Assembly: GCF_008831285.2 (NCBI RefSeq)
Contig: NC_045142.1
Coordinates: 24,441,876 to 24,505,875 of the forward strand
Length of the DNA stretch: 64,000 nucleotides
Direction of reading: 5' to 3'
Source of the DNA: Nymphaea colorata
Lineage: Eukaryota; Streptophyta; Magnoliopsida; Nymphaeales; Nymphaeaceae
Made by a program: the position numbers and the translations under genes. The notes below the pieces were generated by a model. The model was given only the letters and a program-made list of their open reading frames with translations, ran no database searches and was not told where the DNA came from. Shown in pieces: positions 53,319 to 64,000 of the stretch (position 1 is its first letter; every line of letters begins with the position of its first letter).

Positions 53319-56300
53319 CAACGGAAAGAGCAAAGAGATAAAGATCACCTTTTCCACCCTAAGCCTCTCTCTCTCTCTCTCTCGTGAGTTTATACTATGA
53401 CGTTACAACCTATCTTTGCTCCACCAAGAATTGGTTCCTCCACCAAAAAAAACTTGCCATAAATTCAGTTTCTGTGTAAGAAGCCATTATCATTATCCCA
53501 TTAAAACATATAAAGCCATTAATTGACACAAACACATAGATCTAACAGAATTTAATTAAAAGTAAAAGAAAAAAAACACAGTTCACATTTTACAGTAAAA
53601 TACGTACAACAAACTCAAACTCTTGGAGATAATCTAATGTGGCTTCTCCAAGTTTCACCTCAAAAATGCAAAACAAGTAACCTACGTATGGCCAGAAAAT
53701 GGACTTTGAGAGTCTCCTTGATGGCTTTTGAAGCTAAAATTAAACAAGTGCAACCCCTTGACAAGTACCAAACCTCTGGCTTCATCAAAAGATCATTCAC
53801 TAATGAAATTTTACCACATATGCGGAAGAGAGAGAGAGCTTCCCCTACCGAATTTAACAATAATTTTGGGAGAACCAACATTTCTCTAGATTTTGGTATT
53901 GATGGCAAAAACATGGAACAGTAGTGACTGAAATTTTGCCTATTCTGTGGAACCAAAATTGTGCAAAACGTTGATCACCTAGGATGGCTTCCTGTGCTGG
54001 AGAGGTCGCTTATCTTCCTCTTGCAGTTGTTATTGGAGGAAGACTCCATTTTGAAGAAGGTAAGTTCAACCATCCATAACTTAAACTGAGTAAAATATTA
54101 ATGCGACTGAGTAAAATATTAAATAATATTTAAGGTAACAAAAAAAATGTTACAAAGTGCACAGATCTACTTAGAAAACTTGTCCATTGTTTAAAAAATT
54201 GAAGAACAATAGAAAAATTGGGACGTACTTGGCTTCTCATGGTACTATCTTGCACAAGTGTAAAAGAGCAATTGCAACATTTTTTCTTTTCAATATGAAA
54301 GAAACAAAAAACATAAACTGAAAACAAGAAAAAGGAATGAGTGAATGTACTGTAGAAGGCTTGCATCCCACAATTGCATTACAAATCCAAATTTGATGAT
54401 ATTCTTGATTCAAAGATGAGAAGCAAGCATATTGGACATATCCAAGTATGGACCTCAGTGAAGATAATGATGTAAAAGTCAACAAAAAATACCAAGATTA
54501 ATTGGAAATTCATCTCTTTCCATCCTCCCATACCCCCACTTGAAGCTGGTGGATCATCATGATATGCAATCCCCACTTGTTCTCATAAAACAGTATCTCA
54601 ACTTAAAAAAATCAATAAATTTTAATTTAAGTGCATTGGCTGGTCATGTTCACTAAAATTTCACAACTTGTAGCTTCAATAATTTCACCAACAACTGGTG
54701 AACACCACATTTATGAACCAACAAAAAAGAAGGTGTTCCTCCTATTTACACAATCAAATCAAGTGTGGATCGAAACCTGGGTATGGTGGTCGAAACTCGC
54801 TCCTACCTTGAGCAAGACCTCCAAGGCACACACTGGGTCAACTTAGACCCAAGAGACCAACCGGTCAAAAATAGCCAATTCTTAGAATGTGATCCATTAG
54901 TTCTCGAGTGCTCAGTTGTTTTGCAATTTTTTACAACCAAAAGACAACACTTTCCTATGTACTGTTCTACAAACATCTAAACTTGTCCCAATGAAGAATC
55001 AATCCATGAAAAGGGATAATAAGCCATCCATGACAGACTCAACCCTAAGTCTGGGATGTCTTTGAAAAGACTCAAAGTTAAGACTGAATTATGGTTCGGG
55101 TTTATTTAATCCTCTTTCCTGAATGGCATATCTCTCTTAAGACAAAGGAGATGATAGGAATTCAGCACACTCAACTTGGGTATACTAGCTTATGAAGTTT
55201 TGTCTATTCCGTTAACAGACTAGTGGCTTGGTAACAAGATTGGGTGGTTACTCCTACACCAAGAAAGCCAAGACAAGAGATGTCAAGATTTTACGTTAAA
55301 ATAACAAAAAATCATCAATTTAACTCATAAACCTGAGTGGCCGTGTTGTGCAAATAATAAGGCCATCATTTACCCACAGTACCGTACAAGCATCAAGATT
55401 CATTTCACATCAATGTTGTTGAATCTCTCGAAGGGATCTCTCTCAATTTTCAAAATATGAACATAAAGGAGTCGTCCTCAGCGTCTTAGGAAATCAAAAG
55501 GAGGATTAGAATTTGATTTCAGAATCGCACATCTACGAAAGAATGTCGCATTAAATTTCTGCAAGTTCAGCCTGCATGCCTTTCATCTCTTGACATGTAT
55601 CTTTTGTTTTTTTCTTTATTTTTCTTGCTTTCTTTTTTCTTTTTTTGTATTCGGCTTTTTGCCTTTTGATTTTGTTTTTCAGGCCGACCTTCACCTTTGA
55701 GAGAATACCTCACCACCTCAAAGGCTACTACGAGACTCCACCGCTTTGGTGGTTATGTATAATTTTGTCACGTATCCAACCCGCTTCACCTTACGGGCTT
55801 TCAACGAGCCAAAAGTTCATAAGTCATTATCTTTGCGGAATAGACATAAATCACCTATATGCCTACCCCGGTACTCTTGATTACCGACCCAGAGGAACAA
55901 CTACACAAGTCTCGAGCCCATCTCTCAACTCTCATTTTGTAACCTGTTAAGATTTTACAAGGCATTTTGGCTTCTCTCACAAAGTATTTTTTTGCTAAAT
56001 CCTTGTAGATGATTAATCCCCAGAATCAAAAACATTTCCAAGTCTTGACTTCCTCAGCTTCATAGGATTTTTCCTCATTTTTCATACTAAGAATTTTTCG
56101 AGTTTACCTCTTCTATTGATTGACAACAAAAACTTGAAATTTTCTCCTTTTAGTTGAGAAGGCACTACAAATAAAACAAAGACATATCATTGTGTGAAAA
56201 AGGCACTTCTAAAATTTTTTTTAAGCAAAACTGAGAACTTTTTTTTTTAAAGATCTTGACATCAATTGAAACATCTCTTGGAAGTAGAAACTATTTTCTC

Positions 56301-58222
56301 TCAAAAGGGAGGGGATCATTGCAAAACTGGATGGGTTGGCAAGGTAGAAGAACAAATTTATTAGTTCTCTCACACAAACGGTTTTTGACAAAAAAGGTTG
56401 GCTTAAGGGTGACGACTTCTCATAAACACCAAGTCCACAACTGATTGGAAGTTTTCCAACCATTTGGAAATTGCATTTTCACATTTGGCAACACATCCTA
56501 ACTATAACTGGTGACCGGACAAGGTTAGCAACTTGAGCACTTGGGCAACTGGTTATTTTCTATATGCCTTTCAGTGCCTACACCATAATGGGTCTGATAC
56601 GTTTCAGAACCTGAGCTTAACAAGAGGATGACAGTCATATTTCTAAACAAATAATATGTTATTTCATGAAAGGAAACTACTTATCGAAACAACAAGATGC
56701 AAGAGGAGAGTAGCAACCAAAGGCCTTTGTTCTGATGGAGAATTTTAGAGATACATAAGAAGTAACTCATCAAATTTTGCATCAACACATACAATTAGAA
56801 TTTTTAAGAAAAGAACAAACATTGGATAAATGTGCCTGTTACCTTTTTTGTCTCTTCTTATCCAGCTTTTGTCAATAAAAGGGTTCAAAAACAGGTGGCA
56901 TGTGAAACCAAAAAAACCATTTAACAAATTGGGTTTACGTACCATTGACGTCAGCAATTGTGTGAGTCTGTCGAACAGAAGAGACACAATAGTGCCTCTT
57001 TCATCTTCTAAGTTACCAGATGCATTTGACAAAGAAAGAGTTCAGACACAGTCACACAAGTGGCATTTAAACCATAACTAGAAACACACTAGATTAGATG
57101 ACATCAACGCAGTGTACCTCAGAAACAGACACAACAAATGAAACATATACTGAAAGACATAACGATGAGGCAGAAAGCATAGCAAAAAAAAGACAAACTA
57201 TTTTCAAATTAAGTTCATATACCCAAACAAAATAAGGTACATACAAAGATATATCCTCTTGTCACCTACTCCGATTCTTCATTTTTTGTAAGCTAACATT
57301 TTTAATAAAAGTTATTTGAACTTTGTACCGGTAACCCCAAATATACTGGAATAAGAGTTTGGGCATAAACATTAGAATTTTGGCAACCTGAATATACTTC
57401 ATTGAAAATCGTCATTCTTTGCTTGGGAAAAGGGGCCACGAGAATCTATGTAACAGAAGAAGAAGAAGAAGAAGATGATGAAGATGAAGAAGAAGAAGTT
57501 ACCTTATCTTGTAGAACTGCACCAGTAGATCGACATCCTTGCCACAATGCTTGAGAGTCTGTACAGAGGGAAGGTCGAAGACGTAGGAAGAAAGGGCGTC
57601 AATGATTTCTGGGGGAAGAAGAAGCCTACGAAACTTCTTCCCTCCCCTCCCCTCTCCCTATTACGAAAATACTCGCTCAATGATTTCTGGGGGAAGAAGA
57701 AGCCTACGAAACTTCCTCCCTCCCCTCCCCTCCCCTCTCCCTATTACGAAAACACTCGCTCCAAAAAAAAATACGAAAAGAGCAATGCAAGTATTTTGCT
57801 CTTCATTGGAGGAATTAATGGTAGATAGAAGAAGAAGTTTTGCTGCAGAGCAACTCCCTTCCTTATTCTGTACTGCCGTTTCGTTTTTGTCTTTTCATTT
57901 TGGGACGGCGGTCAGTTAAGGCAATTCATTGTGAATACCAGTTTAATAGAATGATAGAGTGCCCATGGGAGCATTTCCAATTAAAAACATTGCTTTCCTT
58001 CTTATTCACATCATGTTAATTATATATTGCCAAGATCCGAACCCTGGTTTTAGCCCCTTAATATGGATCTGAAATCCATATTTCTTGACATCATGGAGAT
58101 CCAGAACAGTCGGTCCAGCATCTTCGATTTATATTACAAACTGATAATTATTTCATTAGATTCCACGAATATTTTGGCTCGCATTAGTAATTAATAATCT
58201 TTTGTGCATGATTGGCATACTC

Positions 58223-58255
<33 letters not shown>

Positions 58256-58370
58256 TGCGACGTCGGTTCAGCTAGAAAATGAATGTCTCACAACGTTTTA
58301 AACCACAAAAGACGTTGAAGTTTTTAAATCCTAACTAACTTTTGTTTGTTTTTTCCATATGAATACTACA

Positions 58371-58420
58371 TTCAGAGGCAGATCAACAACATGCTTTAAA
58401 CCTTTTGAATGTAATGGATC
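58371..58420 (-). repeat. BTB 3' flank, distal piece
   Basis: ACATTCAGAGGCAGATCAAC to TTTTGAATGTAATGG matches 48989-49048 and is separated from its continuation at 59183 by about 760 bp of other DNA. Confidence 0.8.
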
Positions 58421-59182
58421 AGAACAGTACCATGCGTCCCACTGTCTTCTTCAACAAAGTGCAACACTCTTTCGCCAACCAGAGCTCACTTGAAAGCCTG
58501 ACGAAGAGTTCGATCGATCGTAAGTTTGCCAAGCATAATGTGTAAAGACCATTAATTAAATATTTGAAAAGAAAAACACACTTCTTACGTTTCCTGAAAC
58601 TTGGGTAATCTCTCCTTTATTTTCTTTCCTCGATCTTTCTGTTCAAAAAATTTCATTTACCAACTTGTTCTTCTTTCTGATTCTGAACCCATTTTTGGTT
58701 CCCCACTTTTCTTTTCTTTTTTCTTCCCTCTTTAGTTCAGTAGTTTGGTCGTTCTACTAAAGCCTCCTGATTGAATTGATGCATGCTTCCTGTCAGCTCT
58801 TTTGGGCATTTCCTCCTGAAAGGAACTAAAGATTCGTGGATTTCTTATGTTCTTGCTGAAAATCAGAAGCAACAGGAACGGGTTTATGTGGCATGATCTG
58901 TGTGAAAACGGTATAATCTACCCCTCAAACGGGAACACGCTCCCAACTATTGGTTGGAAGGGTCTCTGTCCCCTCCTGGTACTAATTTTCTTCTCTTTTT
59001 CAGTTCAGTGTTTGGTCTCTTCTTTCCTGATCCATTTGTCATTCCAAATCTTAGATGTGTTCAAATTACCTTCAAACTCGGATCAGCATTCAACCTCACC
59101 CTGTTTTCATAGACTGCTAACGTACTATCAAACGAAATTCTTTGAAAAGCATAAAAAAACCGCATGTCTAACCTAACACAAG
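58421..59182. repeat. Segment splitting the BTB 3' flank; partly shared with 21.65-22.15 kb
   Basis: The first 485 bp (58421-58905) are the reverse complement of 21650-22160, next to copy C. The remainder (to 59182) is single-copy in the window. At the 48.99-kb copy of the flank this segment is absent, giving an empty-site comparison. The open frame at 58847-59176 has no recognised domain. Confidence 0.7.
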
Positions 59183-59608
59183 TTTTACAGCAATGTTTGA
59201 CAGCAAACTTTGCATCAAATTTTAGAAGAATGAAAGAGGCTTCCAACTTCATATCAGACAAGGCTTTTAGCATTTTGCTAAGCATGCTTTGACTTTAGGA
59301 GAAATGAACACTGTAAAATATTGATTCTGTGGTTTGCATGATGCCCTTCTTGTTCTGTTAGTAGTTTTTGAAGGAGCATTATAGATCACAAGGAGCTCAG
59401 TTAAACCTTTATCAAGGTTAGTGGGTGCAGCCTATTTTCATCAAAGCCATGCCTGTGCACTCGGCTCATGAACCAAGCCGGCTACTTCATTCCCAGAAAC
59501 TGGATCACATCACGACACTACACACTGGAGCCGACCACTGGATGTGGAATCTGCTCTAATTTGGCCCAGGTTCATTTCTTAATCACCGTATAAGTAAGAT
59601 GGCTACGA
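59183..59608 (-). repeat. BTB 3' flank, proximal piece
   Basis: It matches 49049-49455 with few differences, from TTTTACAGCAATGTTTGACA to CACCGTATAAGTAAGATG. The match ends where the 49-kb copy jumps to BTB coding sequence. Confidence 0.85.
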
Positions 59609-61385
59609 CTATGTAATTACTTAGCCCACATAAAAATTTTAAAAATATATATATATATTTCGACCCCTGCCAACATTTTAAAACTACAATGTAGCCCCTG
59701 GCAATAGGTATGAATTTGCATTTTATGAAGACCATTTAAATCTTGATGTCACATGACTTCCCAGCTGTTTCTATCAATTGGAATATCTTCCGGACCACCT
59801 TAAACTGGGAACTAATTAAGTAATTCCATTTACAGTGCGTCCAATTGATTCGAATCTCAGAAATAAGCCTGACGGATCTTAGACTTTCGCATCCATAACA
59901 ACACCCACACCCCGGAACCATGTCACGTGTTTGCATGCTTGTGCTGTTTAAAGTTTTCCAGTTGTCTGTAATTTGTTCTATACGACAGGTTAACTGTTGC
60001 AGCTTCGATTATTCCCTTGTTAAAAACCCTGATACTTCACCATTCTAGCACTCTGATGTCTCAGGATTCTTCAGTTTGTTCACTGAATTTCACATATCCG
60101 GTCCAGTTCTCAGTTGTTATTAGATCACCGTCATAGTCAAGTTGGATACTGTTTTATGTAAAAACCCATGACAGAACTTGTAGCACATGGGGTTGTTCCC
60201 TGATTTTCTCCTCACTTCCAAACGGCAGCTCATCCAAAAGCAATTCAAAAGTTTGTGTTCTTTATTATGAAGCTTATGTGCTAGAGTTGAATTGGCTACA
60301 TGTGCTTCTTTTTGAAGCACATGATTTTGAAATGCATTTTTTCACGGACACTATGTCATTGTCGCAGAAAATAGAATGTGATTATGGATGTTGTTCTTAT
60401 GGATACAATCTCATCATATTTATAGAAGTGTTAGCGCAAGAACACATGCTTCTTTGTATCAAAATCTTTTCAAAAATAATCAGCGTGCGTGACGTTTCGT
60501 GCATTTCAATTTTCAATCCGAAATTGTCGCTTTTATAAATGATACTTGCCTTTTCATCACAAAATTTAAAACAAGTCAAACCCGACCTGTAAGATTCGAA
60601 TATCTCGCAGGAGTAAATTTATTTAGTGCATGTTTCGGACAGTCCGTCTAAAATTTCTTAGTCTAAAAGGTACAAGAGTATCGAAAAGATGAAATACAAT
60701 AAAAAAACAAATAACAACTGTTAGGGGGGTTCGATAGTCTCGGATTTGAGATGCTCAGAATTTGAAAACTATCGATTTAAGATCTAAAACCCTTCCTCCT
60801 TTTGATTTAAAGTCCGACTTTTTTCACTGAAAAGAAGTATAATAAAGATCTTAGCTGTAATGAACCATGAATTTTACCGTGGATCTTTTTCCACATCAAA
60901 TCTGTGGATTCAAAATTGGAGACTACAAAACCATAATGTTCAAAAACCATAAAAGAAGACTTTAGCCTCATGTGAACTGGGAATCATGCATGTATTTATG
61001 CTCGGCGGAAGAGCAAAAAACGCAGATAATATTACACGTATAAATCAGTGTTACTAACGTAGATTGTCAGGTACCGATGAAGATCAAGTTGGTTCAAGTC
61101 TGTCAAAGTTGGTTCATGAAAAAATAAATAAACTAATATATATCTACGCTGATGCATTCTTCGTGAATCAACTAATAGGGTATAGCCAGCCGGTTTTACC
61201 ACTGCTAATAAGGTTTAGGTAATGGTTTTCCCCTCACTCATTTGTAAAGAAAAGGAAAACCTACAAGGAAAGATGGACAACTACCATGTCTTTTACATTC
61301 GGCAAGCTGTTGAGAGTAACAAATCAACTGCAGCGCTATCCAGAATAGATATGACATGATTTTTTCTCAACCTATAAAAGTATTT
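59609..61385. other. Intergenic DNA downstream of the BTB gene
   Basis: No gene was recognised. The segment starting near 60720 (TTAGGGGGGTTCGATAGTC) resembles the end of a small non-autonomous DNA element, but I found no matching second end. The BTB 3' UTR should lie in about 61100-61385. Confidence 0.4.
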
Positions 61386-62783
61386 CTAGAAAAGATTAGC
61401 GGCAGGGCTCTGCCAAATTTCAATCATTTGTTCATCTTTCCTAGCCAATATCATCCTGTTTCCACCAAAATCCAAATGTGTGATCATACTCTCCTCCTTG
61501 TTATCCGCTGCTCCTAGAGTGTTCCTCCTAAAAACTCTCTCTTCTATCCTACCTTGGTTGGTATGAGCCATCAAAACCTCAGACCAGAGTTCCACATCAC
61601 CTCCTCTACTGCAGAAAACATGACTGCCATGGCTAACCAACTTACAGTGAACCCCTTCCCTTTTACCATCCTTCCTCATTGGTCCACCCAGTGAAACCCA
61701 TGGTCCATCGACCCCAAGCTTCCTCAAATCAGCCATAAAAACATCCCCACTCATCACACCTACTTTAAAAATCCCATAGACATTATCACAAACAGTTAGA
61801 TCTGCAAAGCAATCACCTTTCTCATGCAATTCCCACACCGCTTTGTTGTCTCTTATATCCCATAATTTGATGCTACTCACAAACCCAGATGGACCACGAT
61901 GCAACCCAGATGAAAGAAGAAGATTAAAACCAGCTGACCAATTCAATTTGGTACAAGGGATTGAACTGCCAAGAAGATCAACACCATATATTTCCTGCTT
62001 ACCAATCTCTGTCACCGGCTGGAAGCTTGAGCGATCAAACACCACGATTGAATTCGAGTTCCTACGCTCAGACTCAAAGCTCACGAACAGCAGCTCGGGT
62101 GAAGATCCAATTGCCTGCACATTCGACCCTGAATGTGTTTGGTTTTCCCAACTCAGTGTTTCCAGAACTGACCCCAGCTTGGAGTCAATGATTTGCAGGC
62201 CGGAGAAATCAGTGGCTCCTGCAGCAGCAATATCTGGCGAAAGTGCAAGCAGGGAATCAATGGCAGAGAATTCGGTGAGGACAGTGGTTTTCTTCCGCAG
62301 CGACCAATTGAAAGACGTAATTTTGCTGCCATGGGAGACGAGTATGGAGCCATCAAAAAAGGGGGCAATGGCGGAAGGGTAATCCCTGCCATTGAGGGGC
62401 AAAATGAGGGCCTTTTCCAGCTCAAAGGCATCGAATTCAGAGGAGTTTGTGATGGGTCTATTGAGAAGGTGGACAAGATTATAGAATTGAGCTTCAGAGA
62501 TGATATCATCAGGATCAAATGCTTTGGCTTTCGAAGGAAGGGCTCCTGTCCTGAGAAAGTACAGCAGGATGGAGAAGAGTTCAGGGTCCCTATCAATGAA
62601 GGGTATGGAGGCCCCCTTAGAGCAGGCAAGGGTGGTAAGGAATGACCCAGGACCAGCAAGATCTAGCGTTTGAGGGGAGGTTTGGAATATTTCACCACCA
62701 ACGTTGAGGGTTATGATGTTAGCTTGAGGATCACTCTGAGAATCCCTGGTACAAGGTCCCGCAAGGGGAGGAACGAGGGACAT
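61386..62783 (-). CDS. BTB/POZ (T1-type) domain protein with C-terminal beta-propeller-like region
   Basis: This is a single uninterrupted frame of 465 residues. Residues about 22-112 form a potassium-channel-tetramerisation-type BTB domain: ITLNVGGEIFQTSPQTL (NVGG at 27-30), IPFIDRDPELFSILLYFLRT (60-79) and DIISEAQFYNLVHLL. The rest is made of WD-like blades, for example GFVSSIKLWDIRDNKAVWEL and RGGDVELWSEVLM, ending in EIWQSPAANLF. Plant proteins of this layout are annotated as BTB/POZ domain-containing proteins of the At5g41330/At2g24240 type, likely adaptors for CUL3 ubiquitin ligases (family knowledge; not shown here). ATG 62783 is the first start and matches the start region in the duplicated fragment at 27040. 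It is intact, unlike its two partial copies at 26.7-27.3 and 49.5 kb. Confidence 0.92.
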   Translation of the reverse strand: MSLVPPLAGPCTRDSQSDPQANIITLNVGGEIFQTSPQTLDLAGPGSFLTTLACSKGASIPFIDRDPELFSILLYFLRTGALPSKAKAFDPDDIISEAQFYNLVHLLNRPITNSSEFDAFELEKALILPLNGRDYPSAIAPFFDGSILVSHGSKITSFNWSLRKKTTVLTEFSAIDSLLALSPDIAAAGATDFSGLQIIDSKLGSVLETLSWENQTHSGSNVQAIGSSPELLFVSFESERRNSNSIVVFDRSSFQPVTEIGKQEIYGVDLLGSSIPCTKLNWSAGFNLLLSSGLHRGPSGFVSSIKLWDIRDNKAVWELHEKGDCFADLTVCDNVYGIFKVGVMSGDVFMADLRKLGVDGPWVSLGGPMRKDGKREGVHCKLVSHGSHVFCSRGGDVELWSEVLMAHTNQGRIEERVFRRNTLGAADNKEESMITHLDFGGNRMILARKDEQMIEIWQSPAANLF

Positions 62784-63130
62784 TTGGGGCGCCTAGGTGA
62801 AGACAAAAAACCTAAAACCCTGGTAAAGAACCTAACTGCAGCAGAAGAATCTGGGGAAATTGGGTTGTCTTAAAAAGGCCCAGAACCCAATTACAGAAGG
62901 GCTTGGAGGAATTAAGAAGCATCATACAAACCCCAAATCCCCGATTACTGTAGCCTAAAAGATATGGGAAGTTGGGGGCACCCAAGGTACAAATTGACGA
63001 TGCTGGCCACCAAGGAGCAAAGTTACAATAATGATGCTAGCCACTGAGAAGCAAAGACAATCAGCAAATCAAACAAAAATTAGCAACATTAGAGACTTTA
63101 AGAGGAGACACAAAGAAACTAAAAAGGCAG
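62784..63130 (-). promoter_or_regulatory. Upstream region of the BTB gene (duplicated at 26.66-27.04 kb)
   Basis: The presumed promoter and 5' UTR are copied upstream of the 5' fragment at 26663-27039 with small indels. Both copies share a GGGCTTTTTAAG-type word about 110 bases before the ATG (GGGCCTTTTTAAG here), which may serve as a TATA-like element. This is inference only. Confidence 0.45.
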
Positions 63131-64000
63131 TAAATACAAAAAGACATTAACCATCACGATCAAGGAACATTTTCCACCAAATATGGCCACAAAAAATCAT
63201 AAACTATTAATTGCTTTGTCTTAGTGTTTCAAATGTTGTGACATATGCTATTTACTTTCAGGAAATACTAGGAAAGCAGAAACTTTTCTCAGGTAAAAAC
63301 TATATTTTAACCTTCAATAAATTGTTGTTCACTAATTGGGTATTGACAGTGATATGTACCATTTCGATGTGCCACATGAATTTCTAAAGCATTTGGAAAG
63401 AAACATTTCACATACACATATTTAAACACACACACAAAATATGGAAACCCATGGAAATGCTATCCTTTGACTTTCACTAAAATCTGGGCTTAAACCAAAA
63501 GACAAGCAGAATGAATTCACCAGCAGGGTTACTGAAGTGTCTGCTCACAAGTAATGCACAAAGTGATTTCCCACAAAAAAACCTCCTGTAACATGAGAAA
63601 CTTTTCTCATGTTCCTTTTATTTGAGAAAGATGCTTAGAGCGAGCTACTCAAGACGTAGCCTACCTAACCAACAGTAGAGAGTAAGCAAAGCAGTATACT
63701 GAAGGCAGTGTTTTTAACCTATTGGAAAGTATGGTATGCTTTGGTAATTTATAAGTTTTTTTTTTATTTTAACCGTTGTAACTAGTTTATAAAGTTCTGA
63801 GGAGCCAATAGTGTTTAAAAAAACTAAGGTTGCTTAAGAAATAATACTTCATGGAACTTAATTGATTCATTTATGAGACTAAAAAGTAAGCAATTGTGGA
63901 CAAGATGAACTGCGAAATACGCTAAGAATCCCCAAGTACCACAATTTATTTTTCCTATTGATTCCTTACATGGAAGGCACGACCGTGCCATCTCTTCTGG
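63131..64000. other. Right-end intergenic DNA
   Basis: AT-rich sequence in which no gene, RNA or repeat match was recognised. Confidence 0.4.

Larger units (their letters stand above)
50292..58370 (-). repeat. Duplicated unit, copy F (inverted, most complete)
   Basis: The reverse complement of this copy matches copy B from 16521 to 21650 and then copy D from about 28880 to 30146, so it holds the unit in one piece. It is interrupted by about 1.93 kb of inserted DNA (about 50378-52312) that splits an exon-like piece left intact in D. It carries its own exact tandem duplications (26 bp at 52355-52406, 13 bp at 52688-52713, 27 bp at 53265-53318) and, unlike D, additional sequence around 52980-53560. 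Both sides of F are flanked by copies of the BTB 3' flank in the same orientation. Confidence 0.8.

Noticed and set aside
61843-62645. Plus-strand frames of 150-179 codons
   Set aside because: They overlap the intact BTB gene in antisense and show no domain; they are shadow frames.

Overview
This is nuclear DNA from a flowering plant. The evidence is spliced genes with GT-AG introns, AT-rich intergenic DNA, a Ty1/copia element primed by initiator-Met tRNA, a plant-type hAT transposase remnant, and plant-type gene families. I cannot name the species from sequence alone.

Left part (1-13 kb) is ordinary gene space on the + strand. It holds the last exon of a highly acidic Asp/Glu-rich protein gene (461-712), a complete tandem paralogue of that gene (3299-5404, two exons), and a seven-exon DEAH-box RNA helicase of the PRP43/DHX15 splicing class (7641-12688). 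The helicase's last exon carries an apparent one-base deletion.

Middle and right part (13.7-59.6 kb) is a segmental-duplication cluster. One multi-kb unit of exon-like pieces and introns occurs as copy A (13.7-16.1 kb, inverted), B (16.5-21.65 kb), C (22.3-25.8 kb), a short C2 (25.9-26.7 kb), D (28.0-30.1 kb), E (38.0-41.3 kb) and F (50.3-58.4 kb, inverted). B plus D against F form the arms of a very large, interrupted inverted repeat. I do not recognise the protein the exon-like pieces came from. The cluster is interrupted by a decayed Ty1/copia element (32805-37865, with LTRs, primer site, purine tract and near-perfect target duplication), a second copia scrap (about 30.5-31.3 kb), a third LTR-type remnant (about 51.6-52.3 kb), a hAT transposase 3' end (27.5-27.95 kb), a fold-back non-autonomous element (50.38-51.17 kb) and a possible LTR-like block beginning TGTCACACCCCGACC (45154 onward).

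Right end: an intact intronless BTB/POZ (T1-type) beta-propeller protein gene lies on the minus strand (61386-62783). Two broken copies of it lie in the cluster: its promoter and 5' end at 26.7-27.3 kb and its 3' end at 49.5-49.65 kb. The locus was therefore copied together with the repeat unit.

I see no CRISPR array, operon, rRNA or convincing tRNA. The most distinctive signal is the architecture of the cluster: exon-bearing units in both orientations, recurrent exact 13-27 bp tandem duplications that are absent from sister copies, and patchwork breakpoints. All alignments were made by eye.
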